In this document: positions 23,958-40,200 of the stretch, one piece after another
Position numbering within the stretch: position 1 is the stretch's first letter
Layout of the letters: each line of letters opens with the position of its first letter
NCBI GenBank assembly: GCA_963693285.1
Contig: OY848923.1
Span: 8,208,451-8,272,450 of the forward strand
Source: Xestospongia muta
Lineage: Eukaryota; Porifera; Demospongiae; Haplosclerida; Petrosiidae
DNA: 64,000 nt
Direction of reading: 5' to 3'
Program-made: the position numbers and the translations under genes
Notes under the pieces: model-generated
Database searches by the model: none
What the model was told of the DNA's origin: nothing
What the model saw: the letters and a program-made list of their open reading frames with translations, nothing else

Positions 23958-26066
23958 TTATTGTGTTGAGGTCTGTGTCCAAGGATAAGTCCAAGTAGTT
24001 TGTGGTTGAGACTGTGTTAATGTAGGCTGAGGCTGAATCCAAGGTGTGGATTGAGACTGTGCCCTTGTGATATGACTCTGAGTCCAGGGATATGTAGTTT
24101 GAGGTTGGGGCTGTGACCATGTTGCTTGAGTTTGAGTCCAGGGATAACTAGTATGGGTTTGAGGTTGTGGTTGAGTCAGAGTCCAGGGATAAGTACTTTG
24201 AGTCCGGGGCTGTGACCATGTTGCTTGACCTGGAGTCTGAGGATAAATAGACTGTGCTGGGGTCTGAGGATAAGTAGACCGTACTTGAGTCTGAGTCCAA
24301 GAATAAGACTGAGGATATATAAGAGATGTTGGTTGAACAATAATGGTGGTAGTTAATATATTGTTAAGAGGAGCAGTACTGCTGTGTATAGGATTAGGAG
24401 CTCTGATAACTTCTGTTCTTTTTTTTAAATTGTTTGTGTGTTCCTGTAAAGACAAGTGAAGAGTTAGTTCTTCGTTGTCACAAAAATTAATGTTGCATAT
24501 ATCACAATAAAATTGATGATCAATATTGTTTTCATTATTTTGTTTCAGAAGTACATTCCAAGCATGTTTTCGTCCTTTATAATGTATATCAAGTAAGTCC
24601 TGATTACTGGTATTAACATCACATATTTCACATCGATACACTGGTTGAGGAGTCTCTTTTAAAGCTTTAGCATGTCGACGACCTTGAAGATGTTTTTGAA
24701 ACTGATCATAACTTGCTGAATACACATCACAAATTTTACAGTACAAAAAAGACAAGTCTTGTCCCTCTGGTTGACTTTTAGTTGCTACCTTCTCTTCTTG
24801 CATCCATTCTTCTGATTTATAAAACATATCTTTAAATTTTGGAATAGCCTTTCCCCTATATTTCCATTCTGCTTCTGCTATTAAGTGACCATCGCTTGCT
24901 ATATGAGGTCCTAAGCTGTCTGAAGGACAAGATTTGTAACACACTCTACAGATAAGTTGTTTAAGACCAGATTCTAGATATTTCTCTTGACTTAGTGATG
25001 CAGTTACAGACTCAGCAATCTCTGTCATTTCTCCTGCATCATTTTTAAGTCCTCGTCTGTTCAAAGCTTTTTGATGTTTAGCCCCTACTAAATGAATCTG
25101 TAATTGATTAATATCTCCAAGAGATAGCTTGCATATCTCACAATATAAATTACTTCCTTTAGGTTCTCCAGTTGGAACATCTGGTATGTCCTCTGCTTCT
25201 TCTTCTACATTGATATCTTCAAATGGTAATTTACTAGTAGGCTCATTAATAACAGGGTCCTCCTCAAAATTGTCTTCATCAAATTTCTTACCAAATGTAA
25301 TATCATCATTTGTGAATGTTGAATATGAACTAGATGAAAGGTCAAAGTTAGAATGTTCTTTGTGTGGAAGATCAAACTTATCTCTAATTGGATGATTAGA
25401 CAATATTCTAGGTGGTAGATCTAAGGGTCTTGTAAATCCATCTGGAGGTCTTCCAAGTGGTCGATCAAATTCTTTGAGTGGTTGATCTAATCCTCTAGGT
25501 GGGCGATCAAATTTTGAAAATACTTTAGGTGGTCTATCAAAATTTGGAGAGCCTCTAGGTAGTTGATCAAATTCAAGAGGTCCTCTAGACTGCCAATCAA
25601 ATTGTGGAGGTCCCCTAGGTGGCTCGTCAAATTGTGAATATCTCCTAGGTGGCTGGTTAAATTCTAAGTGTCTCTTAGATAGCCTATCAAATTCCCAGGG
25701 TTGTTTTGATGGTGGATTAAATTCTTGATGGCCTCTAATTGGCCGATAGAACTTAGAATGATATAAATGATGCTCATCAGATGGATATTTCCGAACTGGT
25801 GGTTTCTCTAAAGATCCTTCTGTTCCATAATCCCATTCTGACAGGCCTCTATGTGGATGTTCCCATTCTTTATGCTGCCGAGGAGGTGGGCCTTCATCAT
25901 AAGGATGATACCTATTTCTATTACATTTGTCTTCCAACCACTGTGGATATCTACGAAATTGCTCAATGTCTTTAATATTAGAATGACCACCCCCTCTGCT
26001 TCTACGAGAATGACTCCAAAATCGATCAGTGTCAGGAGGATAGCCTCTTCCTCCTCTGCCAGCCAT
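23958..26066 (-). CDS. Matrin/U1-type zinc-finger protein with low-complexity arms (702 aa, intronless)
   Basis: A single open frame of 702 codons with no intron stands out among intron-rich neighbours. The N-terminal 230 residues are a degenerate repeat of the FDRPPRG type. The middle has four to five U1/matrin-like fingers of C-x2-C-x12-H-x5-H: CEICKLSLGDINQLQIHLVG, CKICDVYSASYDQFQKHLQG, CEICDVNTSNQDLLDIHYKG and CDICNINFCDNEELTLHL. One finger is divergent (CRVCYKSCPSDSLGPHI). The last 140 residues are a Tyr-Pro-Gln-Thr repeat (YPQTPAQS, YPWTQTQ). Such fingers bind double-stranded RNA in ZNF346/ZNF385/ZMAT proteins, so an RNA-binding role is likely. It shares a promoter module with the PP2C gene. 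Confidence 0.8.
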   Translation of the reverse strand: MAGRGGRGYPPDTDRFWSHSRRSRGGGHSNIKDIEQFRRYPQWLEDKCNRNRYHPYDEGPPPRQHKEWEHPHRGLSEWDYGTEGSLEKPPVRKYPSDEHHLYHSKFYRPIRGHQEFNPPSKQPWEFDRLSKRHLEFNQPPRRYSQFDEPPRGPPQFDWQSRGPLEFDQLPRGSPNFDRPPKVFSKFDRPPRGLDQPLKEFDRPLGRPPDGFTRPLDLPPRILSNHPIRDKFDLPHKEHSNFDLSSSSYSTFTNDDITFGKKFDEDNFEEDPVINEPTSKLPFEDINVEEEAEDIPDVPTGEPKGSNLYCEICKLSLGDINQLQIHLVGAKHQKALNRRGLKNDAGEMTEIAESVTASLSQEKYLESGLKQLICRVCYKSCPSDSLGPHIASDGHLIAEAEWKYRGKAIPKFKDMFYKSEEWMQEEKVATKSQPEGQDLSFLYCKICDVYSASYDQFQKHLQGRRHAKALKETPQPVYRCEICDVNTSNQDLLDIHYKGRKHAWNVLLKQNNENNIDHQFYCDICNINFCDNEELTLHLSLQEHTNNLKKRTEVIRAPNPIHSSTAPLNNILTTTIIVQPTSLIYPQSYSWTQTQVRSTYPQTPAQSIYPQTPGQATWSQPRTQSTYPWTLTQPQPQTHTSYPWTQTQATWSQPQPQTTYPWTQSHITRAQSQSTPWIQPQPTLTQSQPQTTWTYPWTQTSTQ

Positions 26067-26079
26067 ATTTAAATCGGAG

Positions 26080-26124
26080 CACGTGTATAAAGATTACGGA
26101 AATATACGGAAACGTTCTGAAATT
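26080..26124 (+). promoter_or_regulatory. Composite promoter module 2 between the zinc-finger and PP2C genes
   Basis: CACGTG is at 26080-26085 and ACGGAAATATACGGAAAC begins at 26096. This is the same order and spacing as module 1 at 2154, with 41 of 45 bases identical. It sits 14 bases from the zinc-finger start codon and 128 bases before the end of the spacer leading to the PP2C start. A further inverted half (ATTCCGTATA) follows at about 26160. Confidence 0.7.
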
Positions 26125-26251
26125 AATATGGAAATTTATTGGCGTTTGAAATAATGCCATTCCGTATACTAGGCTTGATTATTATGATTATTATTATAGT
26201 TATTCTAATAAACGCCAGTTTTGTTTATCTATTATAGTAGTGTTTTTATCA

Positions 26252-27581
26252 ATGGCTACAGCAGTCTTGAAACATATCTTCCAGCGACCTCAGTTAGTTA
26301 TAATGTATTATATATTTATATATTAATGTCATTAATAGAACAAGAACTGAACCGACTACCACCAGACAACGCCTATATAATGGTACAACATCAGACTCTA
26401 TTCCTGTACTACCTATAGTACCATGGAAAGACAAAGTTCTCGCAGCATATACAGGTCCTAATAGTGGATTAACGCGACTAGATCTTGATGCTGAACAATT
26501 AACTCAAGATATTGATGTAGCTGGTATTAAAAATTGGAACAATCCATCAGAATTTGCTTATGGTTTATCTTTATCGTTGTATGAGGAAGACAAGAGGAAA
26601 GAAGTTGTACATACAAGGAATGGAATACGTCAGAGACAGCCATTCTTATTAGGTGAACCAATAGCTGATGTTTTTGCTATTGTTGTACGAGAGAACAGTG
26701 CTGTTCTGGCATTAGCAGACGGTGTTAGTTGGGGAAAGAAACCACGTCTGGCAGCTCGGTGTGCTGTCCATTCTGCAGTGACATATGTTACACAAAATAT
26801 GGATAGATTAAATGCTACTCCAGTATCTCATACTTTGGCTAATATCCTTAGAGAATCGATGGATATTGCTCAAGAATGCATCTTAAAACATCATGCTACA
26901 TTGACAACATTAAGTGTTGCTGTAGTGTGTGAAATGACATCTGTTAATTGGGGTCTATATGTGGCTAGCGTTGGAGATAGTCCAGTATATGTATATTGTC
27001 CTTGTACTAAAGAAATTTTGGAAGCAACGATAGGCTGTCATCCAGAAAGTGGAATACGTGATACACAATTTCCAGGAGGTGCTTTAGGCCCGGCTATTGG
27101 TACATTAGCTGATATGGAGAACTTTACTTTAGCGTATATGCCTGTATATCCTGGAGATATAGTCTTCTTGACTTCAGATGGAATATCAGATAACTTTCTG
27201 CCTTCAATTCTCTGTCCATCATCTGATGGTAGAAGTAGTAGAACAGACACTGTTGAATCCAGTTATGTTATTGTAAGAGAAGACATGTGTTCTCCTATAA
27301 AGCCTTGCTGTGAAAATGTTCCTCAAATGAAAGCATTGTTACAAAGACATCAAGAATTGTTACAACACAATATGTCAGCACAAACTGTGGCTGCTTGTCT
27401 TGTTAACTTTACTGTTGAAGCCACTGATGATAAAAGATCTTTCCGAAGTGAATGTTTGGATCAAAATATCCATATTAAAAGAAAAATGAGTGAAGATGAA
27501 GACTTTGCCAAATATGCAAAACAAGTCCCTGGTAAATTAGATCATGCTACAATTGTAGCTTACACTGTTGGCTATCATTAA
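26252..27581 (+). CDS. PP2C (PPM)-type serine/threonine phosphatase
   Basis: Exon 1 (MATAVLKHIFQRPQ) ends at CA in codon 14. An intron of about 45 bases follows, then one long exon. PPM-family metal-binding motifs are visible: LALADGVSWGKKPRLAARC (Asp-Gly), YVASVGDSPVYVY (Gly-Asp-Ser) and IVFLTSDGISDNF (Ser-Asp-Gly..Asp). The protein ends HATIVAYTVGYH, with the typical Asp-His-Ala/Asn-Thr late motif (KLDHATIVAY). About 430 residues. It resembles the PP2C-like group with a long N-terminal region found in invertebrates; I cannot give an orthologue. The aspartates argue for an active Mn/Mg-dependent enzyme. Confidence 0.75.
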
Positions 27582-27635
27582 TTTTATCACTTGACATTAA
27601 TATTTTTTGTATACTCTTTTTCCTTAATAATCATA

Positions 27636-31306
<3,671 letters not shown>

Positions 31307-31317
31307 TCTCCCTCCAA

Positions 31318-31361
31318 GATTTGAAACATTCCGTTTATTTCCGTATACTCTTGAACACGTG
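31318..31361 (-). promoter_or_regulatory. Composite promoter module 3 between RAD54 and WDR36
   Basis: Read on the minus strand, CACGTG at 31361-31356 is followed by TATACGGAAATAAACGGAAT and TTTCAAAT. This is the same arrangement as modules 1 and 2, with one extra base of spacing. A second CACGTG is at 31366-31371. The whole spacer between the two start codons is only 71 bases, so the module fills most of it. Confidence 0.6.
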
Positions 31362-31377
31362 GAACCACGTGGTAGTA

Positions 31378-34300
31378 ATGGCTGCTGGAAGTCGAATTTT
31401 CACTCCTTTTAGAGCTCTAGGTTACTGTAGTAATCACGTCCCTCTGTCATTATGTGTTAAAAAAAGATCATCACATGTGGCTACAGCTATTGGGAAAGCT
31501 TTTCATGTTTATGAGGTATTTTTAATTATATAATAATTAATTCTATTTTATTGTCTTATTGTTAGTGTGACAAACTCCATCTGGTGTCCATTAGTAAGTA
31601 CATCACGTGATCTTATGTTAATGTCATATGGTTTTAGGTCCATTACAGTCAGACGATATAACATGCCTTGTTCACGATGAAACACATACATTTATAGCTG
31701 TAGGGAAGTTGATTAAAGAATTTTATCTTGGGAAGGAAGTGGCGATGTACGAGGGTCACAGTGGTTGTGTACATACACTCTTATTGCTAGGACAACAGCT
31801 GGTTGCTATTGACAACCAAAATTGTCTTAAAGTCTGGAATAGAAAACCTAGAGGTAATTAAAAGTTAATTTGAATAATCATGATATTTTATTATTAGAGC
31901 TATATACTGAAATACAATTTGATGATACCTTTACTGTGTCATCACTAGTCCATCCTAGTACTTATCTTAATAAAATTATCTGTGGTAGTCAACAAGGGTC
32001 TTTACAATTATGGAATATTCGTACAAAGTATGTATAACATTATATAAACGTTATTTATTGTTTTGTTAATAGTCAATTAATATATGTGTACTCTGGTTGG
32101 AATTCACCAGTGTTATCTCTTGTACAATCAACTGCACTTGATATTGTGGGCGTTGGTTTACAAGATGGGCGTGTCATATTACATAATGTCCGTCTTGATG
32201 AGTCAGTTATGACATTTAGCCAAGAGTGGGGACCAGTGACATCTCTGTCATTTAGGACAGGTATCACATGATACATCACACGATAGTCACATGACCAAAT
32301 GTTTTATTTAGATGGTATTAATACATTAATATCCACTAGTCCTAGTGGTCATATAGCTATATGGGATTTAGATGATAAGAGGTTATGTTCAATATTATAC
32401 GATGCTCATTTAAGTGGAATATCGGGCACAGCATTCTTTCCACAGCAACCTTTATTAATTACTAATGGCAGTGATAATGCTATTAAGGTCAGTAGTCACC
32501 TATGTATCCACTAACCACACCTTTTTTAAACTAGATATGGATATTTGATCAATCTGATGGTAGTGCTAGATTATTAAAAGAGAGGTGTGGCCACAGTGCA
32601 CCACCCACTTTGATTAGATTTCACCCAACATCAGGCCGTGTTATTTTTAGTACTGGTAAGTAATGTTATTATATCATAATAGGTCTGAAACAATAGATAT
32701 ATTATAATAGGTCTAGAACAATAGATATTATATTATAATAGGTCTAGAACAATAGATATTATATTATAATAGGTCTAGAACAATAGATATATTATAATAG
32801 GTCTAGAGCAATAGATATATTGTAATAGGTCTAGAACAATAGATATTATATTATAATAGGTCTGGATCAATCAATCCGTGTTATTGCTCTTCATAGACAA
32901 ACTATATCACGAGAGTTATCTCAAGGTACAAATCATTGCATTGTCTACAAGTTTAATTGAATAATAATAATAATAATATAGGAGCAGTAATTAAAAAGGG
33001 GCAGGGCATCAAGAGAAAACTACCTCCAATTATTGATTTTGCATTTGGTATGTTTAATAAAAGTGGGTGTGTCCTTATCTTTTTATAGAGCCATGTCATG
33101 ATGCAGACTGGGATAGTATGGTTACAGTACATATGAATTGTACTACATCATATACATGGAATGTCATGAATTATTCAATAGGAAAACACGCTCTAAAATT
33201 AGAGAGAGCAAATTCTAATCCGTTGGTATGTAATTTAAATTAATGGGTGGAGTCATCTAATAAGGATTTTTAGTGCTGTTGTATTAGTGGCTGTGGTCAT
33301 TTTATAATACTTGGCACAAGTACTGGACATATAGAAATCTATAATATACAATCTGGATTACATCGTGGTCAATTACAAGATAGTTATAATAAAGGTACAT
33401 GATATATACATTATGTAAGTGATATTGTGGTTAGCTCATAGTGGTCCTGTACGAGGTGTTGTTATTAATGCTCTTAGTACAACAGTAATATCTGGAGGAG
33501 CTGATAAAACAGTTAAAGTAAGTTGATGTGTTATAATGATCTAATTAGTTTGTAGTTATGGTCATTTCGAGGTCGTTCATTGATTCAAACTATTACATTG
33601 AGCTCTCCAGTGACTAAGTTATTCTTACATCGTGAGAGGTGAGTTCTACTTTTTTGTTTTTATTTTATTTACTTTATTTTTAGTGGTTTGGTAGGTGTGG
33701 CCTGTGATAACTTTACAATTGTTGTTATTGACGAGGAAATAAGAAGAATAGTACGTCATTTTAAAGGTCATAATGGACGTATTACGGATATTGTAAGTTA
33801 ATAATATCACATAATATATTATCCTATAATTTATAGGTTATTAGTTATGATGGTCGCTGGTTAATAAGTTCTTCAGTTGATTGTACTATAATGACCTGGG
33901 ACTTACCCACTGGGCAATGTATTGATATCTTTAAATGTGATATTCCTGTTAGTAGTTTGACATTATCAAATACTGGAGAGTTTCTAGCTACTAGTCATGT
34001 TGATGAAGTGGGGATTTTTTTATGGTATGTGACAAGAACAATGTATATCTGTTTAATTTTGTTTTTAGGTCTAACAAGACATTGTATAGTACTGTGTCAT
34101 TGTCTCCTTTATCTCCCGACTCTATTCCTTCTATGGTTGAGTTACCATCTACAGCTGATAGTAGTACAATAGTTAATGATATCAATCCTAAGGAGGTCCC
34201 TAAAAAGACTGGTCCCTTGTCACATGGACTAGTGACATTGTCTGCATTACCGAAATCACAGTGGCAGAGTTTGCAATGTTTAAATATTATTAAAGTGAGT

Positions 34301-35009
34301 TCTCTATATTTTATATTTCTATATATATTGTCTTTTAAAGGAACGTAATAAACCAAAAGAACCTGTCAAACCAGTTAAACCTGCTCCATTTTTCTTGCCG
34401 ACACAACCAGGGTTGCAGCTCAAATTTATACCTTCCCCGGACATTATACCATCCTATGAAGTGTGTTATATAATTCTAATATTAAATATATTTGATCTAT
34501 TTATAGAAACATCAATCTAAACTACTAACTATGAAGTCATCTAGTTCATTTCAACAATGTCTCTCAGATTGTCTACAAACACAAGACTGTTAGTTGAATA
34601 TATAACTATTACATGATTATTGAAATCTCTTTATTAGTTACTCCGTTTATGAGTTTATTAAAGACATTAGGTCCAGCCAGTGTAGACTTTGAATTTCAAA
34701 TGTTAGATGACAAGTTAGTTCCTGGTGTAGTCCAGTTTTTGTTAATTCAATTAAAGAGTTTGGAGAATTATGAACTAGTTCAATCTTATATTCACTTGTT
34801 ATTAAAGGTAAGAGGATAACCCTGTTATTTTGAGTTAATATTATTGTTTACAATAATAGTATCATGCAGATATCCTGTGTTCAGATGGTCAATGTAAACA
34901 TTTACTGGAACATCTGTTAAGGGAACATCAAACAAATTGGAAGCAGTTATTCTCAGAATTCAATTATTGTATTACACTACTTAACTATTGTAAATCTGCT
35001 AGTGTTTGA
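31378..35009 (+). CDS. WDR36: WD-repeat protein 36 (UTP21), small-subunit processome
   Basis: WDR36/UTP21 is a nucleolar scaffold of the U3 snoRNP processome for 18S rRNA. The start (MAAGSRIFTPFRALGYCSNH) matches the GLFSNHVP region. Successive exons give two seven-bladed propellers: LVHPSTYLNKIICGSQQGSL, GWNSPVLSLVQSTALDIVGV, MTFSQEWGPVTSLSFRTG, GHIAIWDLDDKRL, TNGSDNAIKIWIF, GHNGRITDIVISYDGRWLIS, DCTIMTWDLPTGQCID and FLATSHVDEVGIFLW. A C-terminal UTP21 domain follows (PKSAPFF-like, LKTLGPASVDFEF, HLLLKYHADILCSDG). It ends LNYCKSASV. About 20 small exons. One intron is filled by a minisatellite (32682-32860). Confidence 0.95.
32682..32860 (+). repeat. 28/31-base minisatellite in a WDR36 intron, seven copies, built on the 3' splice site
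   Basis: Units start with ggtct at 32682, 32710, 32741, 32772, 32800, 32828 and 32859, alternating 28 and 31 bases. The consensus is ggtctagaacaatagatat followed by an attataata stretch. The last unit is the functional acceptor: ataatag then GTCTGG, the first codons of the next exon (GLDQSIRV). Each copy therefore carries a potential AG acceptor and the first bases of the exon. Confidence 0.85.
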
Positions 35010-35072
35010 GTTAACAATATTCATGACTTGAGTAATGAATATCATTAAAGTTAATAACCTCATTGACAAACA

Positions 35073-37078
35073 ATGGTGTGGTATATTGCTGGGACGTTTT
35101 GTGTAGTTCTGACAATAGCTGTATCACTTACCATATTAGGAGCACTAGGTAAGATACTTCTTACAGACAATGATACTCTTATGTTGTTTTATTAGGGCCT
35201 CCAGTTACTGTAGTAGAAGAGTTTGGATTTAAAGAATGTGATGTTGAAGTGGAAAAATTAGGTGTCCCATTTGTAGACAGTGAAGTATGTCAAGGATATG
35301 GTAAACCTCCAGAGAAGACAAGTCGTAATAATCATATTTATTATCTTACTATTCCAATTAAACGTACACATCGTGAAATGTCACGTTGGTATCAGTACTT
35401 ACTTAGTGATGTCATGCTTGTCCTGAAACATGACTATTTGAAGAAAATGAAAAGTATAATATCTTTATGTGTGTAAATAATGTTATTAGAATATATTATA
35501 TAAATAGGAGATACTAGTCAGTCCAATTTTGTGGCATACGAGGTTGCTATTGGTTACCGCAACAGTGATTCAACTAAATGGAAGATGTTAGCTTCTGGTA
35601 ATAGTACTCGTGCTTTAGACTGTTCTGCTAATAAATGGGTATATATGATCATTTCACATGATCATCACATGATCTTATTGTTAATAGGATGTATTATCAT
35701 GTGACCACTTTCCATTATTTGAGCTGTGGAGTTGTCATTATAAACATTATTTGATTAATGTTCGATTTTGGTGGTTTCCTCATGTTCGTGAATACAGTGA
35801 GAATACAGCACTTACTGAAGTCAATTTATTTGTAAGTAACTAGTTTGTGATTGTCTTGAAAGTTAAAGTACTGTAGGAAATCCATCAACATCCTATATTT
35901 ACATACTGGTGGTTTCTATTAAAAACTGTATGTACTGCAGTATCTATGATATCAATGTTATATGCTACAAGGATGGTGAACTCTCTTCTAAAAAAGTAAA
36001 TTTTAAGTAATGGAATTTACACATTATGTGTTGTGGTTACCAAAGGTCATTAGTATTATTGAATTGTTGTCTTGTTCTATTCAATAGTAAGTCCAAATAT
36101 TACTAGTATAAATTATATCCTGAGTTTAGTTCCTATTGAGTGGATTTCCCTGTTTATCAATGCACCTTGGATGACTCCCTTTAATGATATCAGACAAGGT
36201 CTATTAATCATTACATTGATGACATTCTGGGTCTTCCTAATTGAAGGTCATGATGCAGTAAGAGTTAAATCGATTCAAATATTCTAATTATTGCTTTCTA
36301 GGTAGAGGGCGTGGTTACACTTGGCAGTCGTTGGAAGCAGCTTTTATTAGCTGTTAGTAGTGGAATTCTTTTCCTTGTCTATGAATTTTGTGAGAGGTAA
36401 ACATTGTATCAAAATTAATTAATTTAATTATATTAAATTACTAGGGGAATCCAGGTTTTGTTCCCATTCTATAGTTTATGGGGTTCACATATTACTCGTA
36501 ATTTGACAGTATCCTAATAAAAACTAGTTAATTAATTAACTATTATATACTTAACATTTTAATAGTATCTGTTTGTTAGTTTAGCAGTTATATTGAGTGT
36601 ATTGTATGTCTTATCTCTTGTGGTATCAATGATCAACATACAACGTAAAATCAAACGAAAGTTAAAGGAGAGTGATCAGTTATCAGAATCTGCTAGAATT
36701 CACCTCAAAGTAATTTGATATTACAATAATTACATATGATGTTCAGTGTATTGTAACTCCCACAGTCCAAAATGTCACAATTAACTCAATATCTTTGGAT
36801 GACTGTCTTACTAGCTGTATTCAGTGTTTGTGGGTATTTGTTACCAGCTGAATTGTTTTTACTGCAGCCACTTCATGGCTACACCCATCTATCCATATAT
36901 GGTAATATTGATGTTATAGGGACAGCTGTTAAAATATGTCTTTTGTACAGGAGCTATATTGTTGGGCAATTATGGATTGTGGAATTCTTATATTGTGGCT
37001 GTCACATTTCTAACTGCCAATCAGTTCAGTACACTATCTTCTGGTCAACAATTACTTATTAAAACATCTTCACAATAA
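35073..37078 (+). CDS. WLS: Wntless, Wnt sorting receptor
   Basis: WLS carries lipidated Wnt from the Golgi to the cell surface. The start has a membrane segment (MVWYIAGTFCVVLTIAVSLT). A lumenal domain follows (IPIKRTHREMSRWYQYLLSD, VAYEVAIGYRNSDSTKWKML, FPLFELWSCHYKHYLINVRF). The membrane part matches well: VPIEWISLFINAPWMTPFND, IRQGLLIITLMTFWVFL, GSRWKQLLLAVSSGILFL, YEFCERGIQVLFPFYSLWGS. The last exon is GAILLGNYGLWNSYIVAVTF, ending SSGQQLLIKTSSQ. About ten exons. It follows WDR36 on the same strand with only 63 bases between stop and start. A Wnt-pathway gene places the organism among animals. Confidence 0.9.
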
Positions 37079-37212
37079 ACTTGTCATTAAAATTAGACAA
37101 AACTAAACAGTTTCAATATTACAAATAACATAATGAGTGTGGTAGGTTCCAACACTCAATTTAAATGATTTAATTAAAACGCAGTTTTAATGAAAAGTGA
37201 TATATTCTATAT

Positions 37213-40200
37213 TTAATATAGCAAATAAGAACAGGATTCACAGCAAATTGTTTTATGATGTGAACATATATTTGTCGTAACCACATGTCGACACACTACA
37301 GGTGCTGCAATATCAACACAACCTATAAAATTATAATTAAGGACACACAATATTATGAAACTTACAAGGTAAAATACATGGTTTTATTTCTGGAGGCTTT
37401 GAGTTACAATATACATCATCAACGATTGTACCATTTATATGTTGACAAGTCACAACACGAGTTTGATAACCTCTACCACATGTTACATTACACTGTATAA
37501 CAATAAAATATGTCATGTGACTGTCATATGACATACCTTAGACCAAGGTCCTATGACCCAGCGGAAATGATCACATGACTCTTGAGAACATACTTTAGTA
37601 GTTGGAGGTCGTGTTTGGTCATCACACATGTCATCTTCACAGCAAACACTTCTTGTTTGAGTCCCATTACCACAATGTACCGAACAAGATGACCAGTAAC
37701 TTACTTTCCATTGAGATATTGGAACAATATACTGATATGTTATAGTTGTGTTATCTTCAACATATACCTATATTATAACATATTATTAAAACAATGTTAG
37801 TACACAGACTTACTTGTATTTTAATGGATTCATTAATAGGTCCTGATGTATGTAAATATTGTCTATTATCAGTAGTAATACCATAATGCCATCTTGTACC
37901 AGCAAATATCACAATATGATGTTGATAAGGTCTAGTAGCTGGTCCATTAAAATAATAATTCTTGCTAATAGCAGCTAATAATTGTTATTAAATAATAACA
38001 TAGCATTAATAGAATATATTACCAATTAAATTATTAGAATGTTGTTTTTCTTCAATTTCTATATTCTTAGATCCATTTGGTACAGTAATTATATTTTGAT
38101 ATTCTGTCAAGGGAATTGAGTAATAGTATAAATTGTACTATCTTACTACCTCCACTTTGAGCTGTGGGAGTAAAGGTTGATGATACATAACGACAAGTAC
38201 TATTGTCTCCACATACAACTCCACATATATCCTTATAGTAACGTGTGTTCAGTTGACCACTACATCCAACCTACACAATTATTATAACATTACTCTCTGT
38301 TGTATTCATAATAATACCTGTACACATTTATCATGTATACATAGTCCTGGTGTATAATGATGTGTTAAACATGATACTCCTATAGGAACAGTCTTTTCTA
38401 ACTCTAAAACTGATGAAGAGCCAGTTTCACGACAATATAATCGACATGGTTTCAAGTGTAATTGAACTATAGTGTCTAGAAAAACATTGACAAATGGCAT
38501 TAGTTTGTAAGAGTATATCTTACAGCTGTCAACGTTGATCCAATCAGAAGTTTTGTGGCTAAGACCTCCTACAGTTTTACTTTTTCCCAAATCATAACAT
38601 CTCTTTTTACGATAATCTTTTGTATTTGTAGGACAGTTTACTAAATGACAAAGTCGATATCGACGCTTTTCTCCTACACAACGTTGACCACCATATTGAG
38701 GTCTATAGAGAATATATGTATTATGTTACACAGTTATTGTAACATTATAAACTTACGTTGGTGCATTGCAATAACGATCACTATGTTGTAAACCATTACC
38801 ACAACTATGAGAACAATCACTCCATTGACTCCATGATCCCCACTGACCATGTATTGGTTGTGAGACTATGTTGTGATCTTGACATTGTCCATGATAACAT
38901 ATGCCAGTAGAGTTTAATGTAAGGGGACATGGAGATCCTGCAGCTGGAGGAGAATGTTGTGTTTTATCACAGGAACCATTTCCCAAATCACACCACAAAA
39001 CAGTACAATTCTATAAAGAAATAGTAAGAGAACCAATAAGAATTTAAACATACAGTTTTAGCACAATTTCTTGCAAGATTTCCATAAAGGAGTTTACATT
39101 GTTCATCTAGTGTGTAGTTTTTGCCTAACAGTGGTGCTGTTGAAGGAGGTGGGGCCACAGTAGATGTTGGATCATTGTTTAAACATGCACTCTCTTGTGA
39201 ACTAAACAAACATTACCATATGTTATATTGAAAATAGTATTACTTGAGAAAACTGTAGAGTTGATGTTTACTGCAATTGGACCATTGATGTGGATTACTA
39301 CTCTCTTGAAAACTAGCTGACATCAGAAAGTACCCAGAATTACAATCTACATTTTTGTCACCATCATGATATACACCTAGGCTACAATATAGTAAGTATC
39401 ATGTTAATATTGTAATACTAACCTATGTCCTATTTCATGTGCAACTGTAAATGCAGTAGATAGACCTGTCTCTTTTATAACAGCACAACTTTGACTTAAC
39501 TCACAAACACTTTTATAATTTGCAATGCCTACATTATTTGATATAAATAACAACAATAATTTAAATTTGTTATTTACCTAATATACCACAGCTAGTCTCT
39601 GATTCACAAATAGATTTTCTTGTAAGTAAAATTGCTATATCATGATGTCTCTGTGATTTTGTACGTTCTGTAGCTTGCCATTTACAAAAATTATCCTTTA
39701 ATGTTATAGAGTCAGTCGTTGAGGATACTTCATTCTATATAGTAGAATACATATGTCACTAATATATATTACAATGTATTACCAACCTGGTCATCAGTCC
39801 ATACTGTAAGATTAACTAAGGCAATATTAATTATGCTACCAGCAGATGGATCTTTAAAAATGTGGGATACCTAGAATTGAAAGGTTGTATTAGGTGTAAC
39901 AAAGTGGTTAGCATTTCTATAGAAGGAAGCTTACTGTGTTCATAATTCCTAGTAAATATGGTGTCAACATGGTTTGATGAACATTCAATAAGGAAGAATC
40001 TGCAACAACTGCAACTTCTACTGTCTTCTCTATCACTTTATGTTGATGTCGTTTTAAACGTATATATTCATTAGATGTTTTAACTAGAGAGAATGTAATT
40101 GATGCCATATTGCCACTAAAACTAGTACCTGTAGAACATTTCCCTGATATTTTATTAATGTTTTGTTGATTAAGTTGATGAGGCCATTGACCATTTAAGG

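Noticed and set aside
25129..26072. Plus-strand ORFs opposite the zinc-finger gene
   Set aside because: They are shadows of a 702-codon gene with clear zinc fingers on the minus strand.
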